Part shown: positions 1 to 11,467 of the stretch, in pieces
How positions within the stretch are numbered: the stretch's first letter is position 1
Layout: every line of letters begins with the position of its first letter
Source: Alitta virens
Taxonomy: Eukaryota; Annelida; Polychaeta; Phyllodocida; Nereididae
Direction of reading: 5' to 3'
Length of the DNA stretch: 64,000 bases
NCBI GenBank assembly: GCA_932294295.1
Contig: OW028585.1
Span: 16,618,360-16,682,359 of the forward strand
Notes under the pieces: generated by a model
What the model saw: the letters and a program-made list of their open reading frames with translations, nothing else
Told to the model about the DNA's origin: nothing
The model's database searches: none
Position numbers and translations under genes: made by a program

Positions 1-190
1 GGCTTGGTTAAGGACTGCTGGATCCTGACCACTTATGAATAAGTTAGTATCATCTGTAAAAATACGGATAGTATTCATGAACAAACGAAATACATGTCCT
101 AGGACAATACCTTGAGGTACTCCACATTATTCAAAGTAAAAAATCTTTGGAATTTATCAACCATGGCTTGAAAGACCTATTGCATTAATA
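1..190 (-). mobile_element. Non-LTR retrotransposon (LINE) reverse transcriptase remnant
   Basis: Read on the minus strand, this edge fragment encodes a recognisable reverse transcriptase core: GVPQG at about 103-117, followed closely by FTDDTNLF in place of the usual FADD box, then a segment like PWLINSK upstream. The spacing between the two boxes is shorter than in intact LINEs, so material has been lost, and no long open frame remains. It runs off the left edge of the window. The clade cannot be assigned from so little sequence; CR1/L2/jockey-type elements are likely. Confidence 0.6.
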
Positions 191-329
191 TTAGTAGTTA
201 ACGTAGTTATGAAAAGTTATTGCCGTTAGTTTCATACACATATGGACTGAAGTTAACATGTATTTTACAACTACAACCTATTGGCGAGTGCATCAGTACA
301 GTCTAAGCCATAAGAAAATGTACTTTTAC

Positions 330-485
330 TTATACGAATCGGAATTTATGTCTGCCACTTGTGTCAACAAGCTTCATGCTTGTCGGATTTAATATCTCAC
401 CTTCACTATCTGTTTTTTCTCGTAACAAAAACCTGTCATTAGGATAATCAGTCTGCCATTGTTTTGTAAGATTTGCAAGCTCTTC
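330..485 (-). CDS. Terminal exon of an unrecognised gene
   Basis: A good 3' splice site (tttcactgcag) precedes an open segment of 51 codons that ends at TAA (330-332). The peptide is hydrophilic, starts EELANLTKQWQTDYP and ends RHKFRFV. I do not recognise the family. It may be the end of the gene whose exons lie at 3186-4642 on the same strand, since both are minus strand and lie in the correct order, but I could not join all exons in phase. A possible 25-nt exon with a strong donor (GTAAGT) lies between them at 1485-1509. Confidence 0.4.
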   Translation of the reverse strand, partial: EELANLTKQWQTDYPNDRFLLREKTDSEGEILNPTSMKLVDTSGRHKFRFV

Positions 486-1034
486 CTGCAGTGAAAATAG
501 ACCAAAAATATAAATGATGATTGAATAAAGCTCATCATACATACAACAAAAAACATAATACAACTTACAAGACAGAAAGGTCCACAGATACATATATACC
601 AAAAGAGAGACATTGCTTCATATATCCGAAAGGCAACATCACTAAATGACTCTTTCATGCAGCCTTCCAAACATCAGGGGTAAGGAGTAAAATGAGCCAT
701 CATTATATCTATCAAATATATTGCATGAATTACAAAATAATTCAGTGGTGATGCTCTTCATCACGTGCAAATCATTTACAAACAGTTTAGTTAATGCAAC
801 ATATGAGCACTGACAATGAAGGCCAAAAAATTTGTGCACACAAAGTTCTAAATGGCATGACATTCAGATGATGGCGAAGTAGGTCTCCTAATGAAAAAGA
901 GTAAACTTGGGTGAAAGGAAAATAAAGTTTAAGAACCTCAAGTTGCAATATCTTACCATATCTCATCATGTCTTTATTGAAATGTACAAAATCTTATTGC
1001 AAATTAACTGATTGTATCATGCCTTAAGTTAAAT

Positions 1035-1395
1035 AATATCATCTCATCAGCAGCAGTTTGTTATTGTAGCCAAGATCTAAGAGGAGTTACCCAAAGGGGA
1101 CCATGCTCATATTGTCCCACTATGAAACTCTTTACAGGTTAGGCCCTCTGTGGAACTGGATCTTGTCTTATCTTATCTTATCTATCTTACTTATCTTATC
1201 TTATCTTATCTTAACTTAAATATAATTTGTATATCATCTCATTAGCAGCAGTTTGTCATTGTAGCCAAGACCTAAGAGGAGTTATTAAAGGAGACAATGC
1301 AATGGCATATCATATTGTCCCACTATGAAACTCTTTACAGCTTAGGCCCTTTGTGGAACTGGATCTTATCTAATCTTAACCCAAATCTTATTCTT
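1035..1395. repeat. SINE-like dispersed repeat, two units with TCTTA tails
   Basis: Two head-to-tail copies of a roughly 170-195 bp unit. Each contains cagcagcagtttgt, then attgtagccaaga, then tattgtcccactatgaaact, then ggaactggatctt, and ends in a run of TCTTA/ATCTT pentamers. The same unit recurs three more times at 3.55-4.26 kb. A body followed by a short simple-repeat tail is typical of SINEs, but I see no clear A and B box of a tRNA-type promoter, so the class is open. Confidence 0.6.
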
Positions 1396-3185
1396 GTGTC
1401 ATCAAATTATATAAAATATTTCTAGTGTATCCTGCATGATATGGTACAAAGAATTAAAGTATGTGGGTACCATCTTATACTTACATCATAGTCAGGAAAA
1501 GTTGCAAATCTGTGAATTTTTATATATAGGCAGGGCAACCCAACTTTTTGGTGGTCCTCACTCTATTTGTTCGAAGGTACTGATGGTCTGTTTCCTATAA
1601 TATATAAAATTGAATCATGTTAACATATGCAATAGTATACCAATCATGCAGCAGGGTATATTTTGGTAATTAACCCGATAAAGGGCTATTTACCTCATGA
1701 CAATTATGAAAGTGTTAGCATTAAGGTGACACCCCATTTTGTATACAAATCAAATTTGGTGAAGATCCGATCACCCTAATATGATTTATCACAATCTACC
1801 CCTTATGGGGTATATATAATTACTCCATGGTTAACAATACACATGACACAATATGATGTCAAAGAATATACACATTTATGACAGCCAGTGTCCCATGTAA
1901 AGGAGATACCAGGCAAAACCAGTTGCTATATTGGTAGTCTTGATAGCCTTCATTTTACAGCCAATTTAAATTTACAAATCTGCAAAGATTGAGAATACAA
2001 AATAGACATAAAATAATATGTAGTTTTAACATAATTGTTATAATTTTATAATTATGTAACTATAATTAGGTTGAAAATTCCAATGTTATGTATACGGAGT
2101 GTCCCACCTTATCTGACATTATTGTATCAGCCACACTGGCAACCATATTGTATTCGCATTTTACCCCTATAATGGCTTGACTAAATCCCCAGAGCATGTG
2201 GTTCAATGATGGAAGATTGGATGTATGGGTAATTTGGCAATTTTAAATGAGCCTAGCGGGGATGAGCACTTCAGATTAGTGTTCATGTGCATATTTGTTT
2301 TGGCTGTTGATGACGTACCAAATGGTGGCCATTTTGAACCAAAATATTTGAAAATAAACAAACTCAGTGATTAGCGACCATGTCATATGATATTTGATTT
2401 TGAGTTTCTGATATTTTGTAAATATTTGAATCAGTAGAACCTATAATTGCCTCGTTGGTTAAATGACAATTCAACGTTTCTAAGCAGCCATTTTTGTTAT
2501 TTTGACCTCCATCTTGGATTTTACCCCTTCACCTTCAAAAATATTTTTAAGAGCTTAAGCTAATTAAAATGAGCACCAAAAACTGAGGGGGTGCACCAAA
2601 TTTCATAGCTTTGTCCACTCTGTAACGATTTTAATGCTAAGAGCCTCCACTATGAAGCCTAAACAGTTAGATAGGGAAAATACCAACAGGAAGGACTGAT
2701 TTTGAAAGGCCCCTCTTTGGACCATGGTGACAGGTCAAAAGTTTGGAGCCCAGCGAAATACGAGGTTGACCATCTCTGAACACCAAGCGGCCCCTAAATG
2801 TCCTTGGTTCTGTGGAAAAAAAAGAAGAAGAAAGAAAAACACAAAATGTATAACTGGCAAGTTGTTTAGCATTAGGCCTAAAAGGGAACAGATGCATTAG
2901 AACAAGATCATATCTTTAATACATTTTTTATTTTATTTTTGCAAGATAGGGGCCCCTTGGATGCATGGGGGCTTCAGGTTAATGGGTAATCTAGCCCTGT
3001 CTGCAGGTGTTGCATTAGAAAAAATATATAAATTCTTTAATATCTCATTATTATGCAAAATTTATATGTACAAATAACATTGACTGATTTCTAAAATGAT
3101 ATGCTATGCTTTCTTGATTTGGTAAGACTGATTGCAAACATAGGCGGCACCGTCAGATAGATAATAGAGAAGAAAATTGACTTAC
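1396..3185. other. AT-rich non-coding stretch
   Basis: No supported gene over about 1.8 kb. The only coding-like signal is a possible 25-nt exon at 1485-1509 (minus). A minus-strand open frame at 2667-2897 lacks splice sites or recognisable protein character and is not called. Confidence 0.5.
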
Positions 3186-4642
3186 CAAACTCCGCAAGAA
3201 ATTGAGTCTCAACGTTCCGCACAATAAACCTGCTGTACGTTTCTGTCTCGTGCACATGAATGAACTCTAATACATCATCAAATGAATGATGAATGCTGAA
3301 AATGAATTTAATATAATAAGTTTAATTTCCATAATCTTTTTTTTTTTTTCGCACACCTACATGTAAGTGGCATACAAGTATATACAGTAAAAAAAACCTC
3401 ATCATAGTCAAACATAAACTCCATCTGTCCATCACTTATGGCAAACAATTCCAATGAAGTGTCAACATGCACCTGATCATAATTAAACAATTCATCTATT
3501 ATGTAACGGAGCTGCATTCATTACAAAAGGTAGGAGATAACTAATAGGAATGTTGCATATTCATTGTAGCCAACACCTGAGAGGGGTTATCAAAGGAGAC
3601 AATGCAATGGCATAACATATTGTCCCACTATGAAACTCTTTACAGGTTAGGCCCTTCATAGGCGTAGGAGGCACCTTTCGTTTGGGGGGGGGGGGGGGCA
3701 AAGGTCATCTTACCCGAATTTTAAGGCTTTTATTAGCACCCCTTTATGCCAGAATTTTTCAACTTTTTGCCCGAATTTTTGGCTTTTCTGGACACTTGGG
3801 AGGCAATTGCTGCCCCTGCCCCCCCCCCCCCCCCCACCTCCTACGCCTATGAGGCCCTTTGCGGAACTGGATCTTGTCTTATCTTAAGTCATCTTATCTT
3901 ATCTTATCTTATCTTATCTATCTTACTTATCTTACTTATCTCATCTTATCTTAACTTACCTTAACTTAACTTAACTTAAATCTAATTCTCATATCATCTC
4001 ATCAGCAGCAGTTTGTAATTGTGGCCAAGACGTGAGAGGAGTTACCAAAGGAGACAATGCAATGGAAAATCATATTGTCCCACTATAAAACTCTTTACAG
4101 GTTAGGCCCTTTGTGGAACTTGATTGTGTCTTATCTTATCTTAAATTAAATCTAATTCCTATATCATCTCATCAGCAGCATTTTCTCATTGTAGCCAAGA
4201 CCTAAGAGGAATTACCAAAGGAGACAATGCAATGGCATCATAATGACCCACAATGAATATTCAATCCGGCCCACCCAGATTATTTGGCAAAATTTGCCCC
4301 AAAGAGACCCCTTATCAAGAGCCCTCTACAGGAAAGCTTTACATATAGAAGACTTCACATGTTCATTTGAAATATAAATTGTTTGCTATGCTAAATTTTA
4401 AAATAATAGGATACTATTATTATAATGTTTATTCATACCTCAATAGTTTAAAATTATGGAAAGATTGAATATATTTATGCAGAAAGGTATTTTCTTTGAG
4501 ACAGACAGTTAGCTTTTGAGTCTGTACTTTTACAATATGTGGTGTAATACAATGGTGTCCTGATTGTAATGTTCTACCATTTATATTTAATAGCATTATT
4601 ATTTACCTTGTCTCCTCCATCTCTGACAAATTGCTTCACGAC
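3186..4642 (-). CDS. Internal exons of an unrecognised multi-exon gene
   Basis: Three exon candidates in order on the minus strand. Exon at 4607-4642 (12 codons, VVKQFVRDGGDK, donor GTAAAT). Exon at 3398-3511 (38 codons, starts LRYIIDELFNYDQ, ends FMFDYDE, weak donor GTTTTT). Exon at 3186-3295 (contains DVLEFIHVHETETYSRF, strong donor GTAAGT). The first two join in phase 0; the third does not follow the second directly in phase, so an exon is missing or a donor is misread. The peptides look like real conserved protein, acidic and soluble, but I do not recognise the family. A SINE-like block and a MITE lie in the 3.5-4.3 kb intron. Confidence 0.4.
3550..4262. repeat. SINE-like repeats, three further units
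   Basis: Units of the same family as at 1.04-1.39 kb begin near 3555, 3995 and 4165. The first is split by a 195-bp MITE (3657-3851) and continues after it with a long TCTTA/CTTAA tail to about 3975. The second has a complete body and tail. The third loses homology after about 4240 and has no tail. Copies differ from each other by scattered substitutions, so they are not recent. Confidence 0.6.
3657..3851. mobile_element. hAT-like MITE with 8-bp target duplication
   Basis: The element begins CATAGGCGTAGGAGG and ends with its exact reverse complement, CCTCCTACGCCTATG. It is flanked by a perfect 8-bp direct repeat, AGGCCCTT (3649-3656 and 3852-3859). Eight-base duplications are typical of hAT transposons. 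It interrupts a SINE-like unit, which gives a clean before/after reading. Inside, a poly-G run near the left end is mirrored by a poly-C run near the right, so the element can fold into one long hairpin. No coding capacity. Confidence 0.85.
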
Positions 4643-4781
4643 CTGGAATAAAACAATTTAGTCAGTTCGTAACATTCCTCAATAATTTGTATCATATTGA
4701 AAATAAAAGTGGTATAGGCCATGTGGTATACTATATATCATAGAATGCTTATATGTAAGACACAGATATTTACTATAATAA

Positions 4782-4929
4782 AACCCAACCGCAGTGGTGA
4801 ATCAGCTCATGAAACTCATAAGTGCTCTCTGCGGAGGAATTCATGAGTGGCGAAGTCAAGAGTGAATTTTCATAGCCAGACAGCCAATGAATGGGTTTCA
4901 CAGAGCTGATCCACCACTGTGGTTGGGTT
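4782..4929. mobile_element. MITE with about 35-bp inverted termini
   Basis: The left end AACCCAACCGCAGTGGTG matches the reverse complement of the right end, AACCCAACCACAGTGGTG, and similarity continues through CAGCTC to about 35 bp. The centre is unique. It is 148 bp, has no coding capacity and is flanked by AT-rich sequence with no clear target duplication, so the superfamily is not assigned. Confidence 0.75.
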
Positions 4930-5052
4930 AGTTATATCCCACACAATATCTTATTATTTTCAATTTGCAAGCGATTATCGATTAATAATTGATTATATGA
5001 TATATATATAAGACACCAAGTACAAGTACCAAAGTGTAAATGCGCTGATATC

Positions 5053-5202
5053 ATGGCAGTTTAGTGCTTGACTTCACACAGGTTGTGTGCCCAAACCATG
5101 GCAGAATGGTGCCCAAACCATGGCAGTTTAGGACTGTGCTTCACGCAAGCAGTTGTTTGTTCAAACTATAGCAGAGTGGTGCCGAGACCATGGCAGTCTA
5201 GG
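5053..5202 (+). repeat. Isolated relic of the 70-bp satellite
   Basis: About two diverged monomers of the satellite that fills 17.9-34.4 and 55.8-64 kb, in the same orientation. Recognisable parts are atcatggcagtttagtgctt, gacttcacacagg, gtgcccaaaccatggcag and tgcttcacgcaagcag. It lies 12.6 kb from the nearest array and is more diverged than array units, so it is an old seed or escaped copy. Confidence 0.8.
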
Positions 5203-5523
5203 CTTCCTCTAAATTAATTCCAGCCTTAGCCAATGTGGCTAAAGCAGTTCAAATTTGTTTAGCCAAAGAGACACTTGAGCCACCATTATTTGAAGCAACT
5301 TTCATAAGTTTCTAATTCTCAGTCATTATTCATAGCAGCATCAGTTTCTCTTGTGTACACTTGAGAGGCATTTTCGCCACTAAGTTTGACAGATTTCCGC
5401 ACCCTATGAGCATTTAATTTAGCCAGTTACATAAATTTTGCCAAAATGACCGTGGCGAATGCTTAGCTGAAGCCTACGCAGTTTAAGCATATAACAAGGT
5501 CTCAAATAAATATAGAATTCTCA

Positions 5524-5935
5524 AGTAAATATAGAATTGGACTGTGGAATACTTCTCATGGGTCATATGTATTCCATTATAGCGATATTTATGATGCCTC
5601 AGAATACAATATAGAGACTCGCTATTTTGTATTCCATGGAATACATTATAGTGATATTTTTCATGCTTCAGAATACAATATAGCAATTCACTATTTTGTA
5701 TTCCATGGAATACATTATAGTGATATTTTTTATGCTTCAGAATACAATATAGCGATTCGCTATTTTGTATTCCATGGAATACATTATAGCGATATTTTTG
5801 ATGCTTCAGAATACTTTATAGCGATTCGATATTTTGTATTCAACGGAATACATTATAGTAAGAGGCCACTTGCTATTTTGTATTCCGTGGAATACATTAT
5901 AGCGATATTTTTGATGCTTCAGAATACAAAAGCAA
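5524..5935. repeat. 69-bp tandem repeat built of palindromes
   Basis: About six copies of a 69-bp unit. Each holds a perfect 18-bp palindrome, TGTATTCCATGGAATACA, and in the best copies a second one, ATAGCGATTCGCTAT, joined by gatatttttgatgcttca. The units differ by a few bases and one near 5850 carries a small replacement. It shares the period (69 against 70) and a central CCATGG with the large satellite, but not the rest of the sequence. Confidence 0.85.
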
Positions 5936-6067
5936 GATGTCATGCATCATAAAAGACAACACATTTTGAATGTTTGAGCAATTGCTCATTTATTATTACA
6001 TAACAATTAATCACAAGCAAATAACATCTTAAACCATTTATCTTCCTGGCAATTATTTACTCAATTC

Positions 6068-9000
6068 TCAACGCCTTCGGCCAATGTGCACCTGAAATTC
6101 AAATAATGACAATGTAATTATTAGATGTATGCACATATTTCCAGGTGAAACACTGCATCACATGGTATGAATGAAAACATCCAATTGTTCATTTAATTGG
6201 AGGATTTATTTTTAATTTCTGGGTAGTAATATTACATGCCGAGCTTACAGGCTGAATGGTACTTGCTGGGATCAATGGCCCCTCAGTTTCCATCGTTTCC
6301 TCCCTCCATCTAGCAGCCTTAAGTGTTTTCATAATTTCGACCCATCTTGCTCTTCCAGTTTGCTTACCTTTATTTATCGCAGTAGGAAAAAGCTATGAAC
6401 CTTTTATTCATTATTAATAAAATTTTGATAAAACTTCACTAATACAAGTGAAGTCAAATATTTATAGAAATACGTGTATGTACCACGTTTTGACAAAATT
6501 TCTTCCCACCACTTCTTTTTCGAATCGGGTAAGCCAGGAAGGACCTTCAACACATCCCTTTCAAGACGATCAAAATCTGTCTATGATTCAAAATGATAGC
6601 AAAGTCATATTGATGCAATCTTCTCAGTGACTATGATACACATGTTGGTTAAATGTCATAACATATAACACTATTATAATACCTTTGTCCAGTCTTGATC
6701 AACCTGGGACAGGATCTCAGTTGTTGCAGGAAAAGAATGGAGCAAGTTGCCCTCTCCACGTCCAGTGCACTTTTCCCAAATTAATTTATTCGCCCATTTT
6801 TTCCACTCAATTTCTACTTTTCCATCCTTTTTCTGCAACTGTATTGAAACACTGATGACCGGGTGATTACAATTGAACTTAAGATTTTATAATCTTCTAT
6901 AATATGTACTGTACCTTAAATACATGAGGTCCGGTATGGTTGTTCATGGGATTGAGGTGACGTTTGATGAAAGATGAGAAATCAAAGACATTGTCAAGAG
7001 ATTGGCAAGATGGTGAGGGTGTGTATGCTGAGGTGATGATATCGTAAAGGTCTGGCAATGTGCTGACATCTTGTCTTCTAAGTCTCGTTGATATTCTGCC
7101 ATTAGAACAATATTATAGGTACACATTTAGAATGCAACTAACATCAATTTATTCATTGAAACATTCCAGCGAGGTATATATATGTTACTTGATTTTTCTT
7201 TTGGTGTGACGTTGCCCATATAAGGCCAACATCAATGCAATGTCAAATGCTATCTGGGAATTGCGTGCTGATGTTTTTGTAACCCTCTTTTGGCCAAATA
7301 AGCATGCAGCAAAAAAATAACACATCTTCGGTCATGGTGACTGATCCAGTAAAATAACTATTTTTCAACATGGACAACTAAAGAGCAAATATATGAATCT
7401 ATTATAAAGAACATGTTACTTTGTTTGAGTACACACTCTAATATAGTGACATAGTAGAACAAAGGTAGGCAGTGACAATGAAAAATTCATCATAATACAA
7501 TGTTACCTGCTGAACATTTGATCAATGTCCTCGTGTGTGTGTCCTTGCATCAGAAAACCAACTTAAATTTTTCTGAATATTTGGTTTTTTAACCAGCAAA
7601 GATAGGAATGCCAACATGAACCTACAAAAGTCACATTGTAATGGTGACATCTTCCTTTTGATAGGAACCAACTATTTATCTATTTAGGCTTTACCATATA
7701 TATATATAGCTTAGATGACTGATTTAAATTCATGACTTGTGATGAAGAATTTAGCCATTATTTAAAAAGATTTATGTAAATATTTACAAAATCTTGTTAT
7801 TATTTATCTCCTTCAATTAATTTCAAACACACCATTATATAGTTTGGTGGGGACTCTAAGCGTATCCTCCCATCATTATGTCTGCATCTGACAGCTGGTC
7901 ATATAGGCTGACAAAGCTTCACATCCAGTATTACTGATGTGATTAAACAGTGAGATATGCAGTGCAACTATAGATATGTTATTGATAATTTGGCATTTCA
8001 TGTCAAATTAACAGTTTAAGAATTAAGGACCACACTATTAAATGTCTGTGGGACCTTAAACTCATAGGGGAAATTATTTTACCGGTTCTTGTTCTCTTTC
8101 CAGCAGTTATCCATCTGGAGGTACAGCTCCTTGCCTAATCTTGGCAGCTTGGATAGTGTTTGTAATAATACTGTAATTGTGAGGTTGGCATCGTGGGGAA
8201 ATTGATTTAAATCAGTATAGACAAATGACCCCAAGCCATGTACGAGGACACCAATAACATGTACACGCTGTTTCCACATGCCTACAAATACACAAACGAA
8301 ACATTCAGATTCATGCTAATGTAAACATAGGTGCACATTGAGTTACAATGATTTTAGTGAGTTTAGCTGATACGCTCTTTGGAATGTATGAAAAATGTGG
8401 TAAATTAGTCTTGGCTTGATCCATTCCATCAATTATAATATTGTATAATGTAGCTGCATCAAATTTGGCCTTGCTGATATGCTTGTAGTATTTTTGACAT
8501 TGGAGTCTGTACCATTATATAATGAAATAAAATAAAGTTTTGTTTATACAATATCAGTATCAGAGATACAGTATAGAAATGTAAAGCCTTTGGCTAATTA
8601 TAGTCCTGCATATATTTGAAAGAATGGTGCCTTTATGAAATTTAGCATAAAGCTAGAAGAGTACGTCCATAAGGAATTTTTTTATAGGGCCATTTCAGAT
8701 TTCATCATAGTTTATTTCTGCCATTGTTGGAAACTTAGCTATTAGGTTGTATTAGTCAGTGTGTGTGTGTGTGTTTGTGTGTGTACCCTGAAATATGACC
8801 TTCAGCTATAACTGCAATGGCACAGCAGAAATTTTAATTTAAAGTCGCCCCATAGCTTTTGTGTTCTTTTTTTTTTGGGGGGGGGGGGGTCCTAGTAAAC
8901 ATGCATTGTACTTTTCTGAGCCATATTAAATTATTTTATCATTAAAGGTCAAAATCGTGGAGATAATTTACACATATCTGCTGGATTATAAGCCACCACA

Positions 9001-11180
9001 TGTAGATATTCCAGAATTTACCGTTGGAGAGCTAAATGTGCTTCCATTTCGTTACGAATATGCTTTCTCTTCTCGTTCGCCGATTTTGAAAGCATGGCTT
9101 TGTATGATGCACAAGTATCACACCTACCAAAGGTATTTGGCTGAAATAAGAGAAATTAAGTTGTGTCAATCAGCTAAATACTATTTGGCATTTAAACATT
9201 AAAATTTACACTAAATGTGTACTTTATTATGCTTCAATTCTTTTAATTTACTGAGATCACAGACAATGATATGTACCTAGTGAATATCAATATGTGGTAA
9301 ATAAATATTCCACAACTTCAAAAAATTGGAGAAGGAAGTCAAATATCTGGCCCCAACCTCATTCCTCATCATTACATAGATGTCTGAAAACAAATTACAC
9401 AAAAAAGAAATCCAACCATTCCTTAAATTTCATAAATTGAGTCACTTATGAACAGATTGGGAATATATTTTTGTGAGTATGCGGTATGTGAACCTGTTCG
9501 GGTGTAGCATGCAGGTAGCATGATTTTTTGGGCATTTGGTAAAAAATCACCCACGGACTGAGCAAACCGTTCTAGCCCCACAAGAGACATTTGCGCCTTG
9601 CGGCCAATATGACCCCTTCTCGCCATCATTTTTGGGATGATCCTCTCGCCATCTATAAATATAAATTTATGTATATAATATGACTATCAGACAGCCACTT
9701 TTCTGTTCCAGACTTTAAATATCTTGTTAAAAAGGGTACAGTGAGTGAAGCCCATATTTAATCTTCTCTTACCTTCAAATCTATTTTTAAGTTTGTAATA
9801 AGATGACTGGGCAATGCCCATGACAGCCAGAAAAGCAGACTGGCATACTTCATCCACTCCAATGTGGAATTTGGTCATCCATTTTCCCTTATGAAAGCTG
9901 AAATAAAGAATCAAGGCCTTACGTGTGCACATCTTTTTTTTTAAGCTTGGTACACTTGTACAAACTTAATTCTAACTTTGGATAGTGCATGTACAGGATG
10001 CAAATTCAAAGTTTAGTAACAATCAAACAATGGCAGGATAATGGAAAAAAACACAAGATATAGGAGAATTCACCAATATTTAAGATTTTAAATTATGGGT
10101 TGATAATGATATTCTCTAAAGTATCACTACTTCAAAAAATGCATCAATTTATAGTTCACTGCAAGATAATCCAGAATCCATTGCATCTTGCTTTGCTGGC
10201 CAAGATGCCCCACTGTCGACCGGCACTGGTCCATGACTGAAACCCGAAGGCCTATAAGGCACATCAGGTGGCAGCAGTAGCAGGCAACCAGGACTTCCGT
10301 TGGCAAGGGCTCACGATTCTTGCCCCTTCCTTCACATTTTTCTGAAATATAAAATTTCAGCAAAAAAATGTGTTTTTGCATGATTTTCGTTTATTTTTAA
10401 TGATGACTTTTACCATTACTTGTAATTGTGTATAGTCTCTTAAGGTCATAACAGCAGCATACCCTAGGCAAATTTGCAAAAATAAGCAATGAACGCAACC
10501 CTATGTGAACAATTTTTCAAGAGAGGGGGACACAATAAGTATTGGACTGCAATATAATTTCACAATGCACCATAGTAACTGTAATGCAATGTAAATGTAT
10601 TTTGTATAGTCCATAGCACTGCCCAGGCAGTCTCACCACATTTTACAATTACACCAGTGGCAGGCCTGTTCAAGCATGAGCCTTTCTCAACACAATTTAA
10701 CACAATATTTACCTTTTTTTTCTCTTAGATTTTTTTTATTAGTAGGCCAATAGCAAAGCATAAAATGGATGTCAAAATGAAGTTTGAATAGCGAAAATAT
10801 TGTTTAGATAGGCCTATGTTATAAACTAAAAATCTTTCTTTTAGGATAAACAGTATCTTTGGTATAAAGGTTGAAAAAATTAGGAATTTTTCATTTTACT
10901 AAGTTTTAGAGTTCTGCTCAAGGAACAAAAGTGTTATGCCCAAAACAGACATTGGTAATAACAATGACCTTCTTTTAATTTAGTATATATATATATATGT
11001 GTGTGTGTAGGCACTGGTGATATGTCCCACTGGGAATTAAATAATGTCAGGCTGACAGCTAAGGGCGCCATCAGCTGCAGATATCCAACATTGATGGCAG
11101 CACCATGCATATATGCTACTATATATATATATATTTAATTACGTACCTTCAACATGATGATAAACCATGGGTTCATCCAT
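6068..11180 (-). pseudogene. DUF7869-like repetitive-family gene, decayed
   Basis: Thirteen exons on the minus strand, most joined in phase: 11147-11180 (start MDEPMVYHHVE), 10154-10341, 9773-9897, about 9450-9660, 9277-9383, 9022-9140 (RCDTCASYKAML), about 8345-8506 (IIIDGMDQAKTNLPHF), 8083-8281 (MDNCWKENKNR), 7507-7621 (GHTHEDIDQMFSR), 6915-7095, 6683-6838, 6484-6580, 6249-6367, with a short last exon at 6068-6091. These motifs mark a family present in many copies in marine invertebrate genomes and labelled, from memory, DUF7869; a transposon origin is suspected but not shown here. Lesions: the donor after 10154 is removed by an 11-bp deletion relative to the copy at 53 kb; a TAG replaces the last codon of 9277-9383; 7507-7621 has a 1-nt frameshift and a TAA at 7563-7565. 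Confidence 0.7.
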
Positions 11181-11326
11181 TTTCTATGAGTTGAGTCTGT
11201 GCTGGTTCTGTCTACTTAATTAGGTGTTCAAATGAGAAGATGCTTGCTTCTGCTTGATTGATTGTCAATAAAAACCATGACGTCATCATAAACACAATTG
11301 TTGCCTTAGCAAACAAACAAACCAAT
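10046..11326. repeat. Duplicated locus, copy 1, left part
   Basis: Nearly identical to 52873-54350. Homology begins at acacaagatata in both and, in copy 1, is interrupted exactly at 11326 by the 6-kb transposon, resuming at 17313. Differences include an 11-bp deletion near 10154, absence of about 170 bp found at 53.82-53.99 kb, and an inverted segment at about 11000-11120. Confidence 0.9.
11000..11120. other. Segment inverted relative to the second locus copy
   Basis: Here the order is a TG run, then GCACTGGTGATATGTCCCAC, ending ATGCATATATGCTAC. At 53990-54109 the same roughly 115 bp is present as its reverse complement, with the dinucleotide run now AC on the other side. Flanking sequence is in the same orientation in both copies. 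The segment is bordered by AT and TG/AC microsatellites, which could have served as inversion breakpoints. Confidence 0.85.
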
Positions 11327-11343
11327 AAGCGAGATCGTAGTTA
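11327..11343 (+). repeat. Left terminal inverted repeat of the 6-kb transposon
   Basis: AAGCGAGATCGTAGTTA. It pairs with 17294-17310 with two mismatches. Sequence beyond 17 bp no longer matches the other end, so the terminal repeats are short. The AT just outside is the target duplication. Confidence 0.88.
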
Positions 11344-11467
11344 ATCCGGGCCTCTAGCGTCGCGGGATAAACAAACCACGGCAGACAGCAGGTATTCTAC
11401 AGCCCTCAATTATCGCTCACAAGTCCGCTGTTTTATAGTCGTACTTACATTATCTACACAGCTCGAT

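Noticed and set aside
8957..9202. 81-codon plus-strand open frame
   Set aside because: The opposite strand at 9022-9140 encodes the RCDTCASYKAML exon of the DUF7869-like gene with matching splice phases. The plus frame is its shadow.
11325..11328. TA rather than AT as the transposon target duplication
   Set aside because: Removing the element with one AT restores the empty site seen at 54.35 kb with the right spacing; using TA leaves extra bases.
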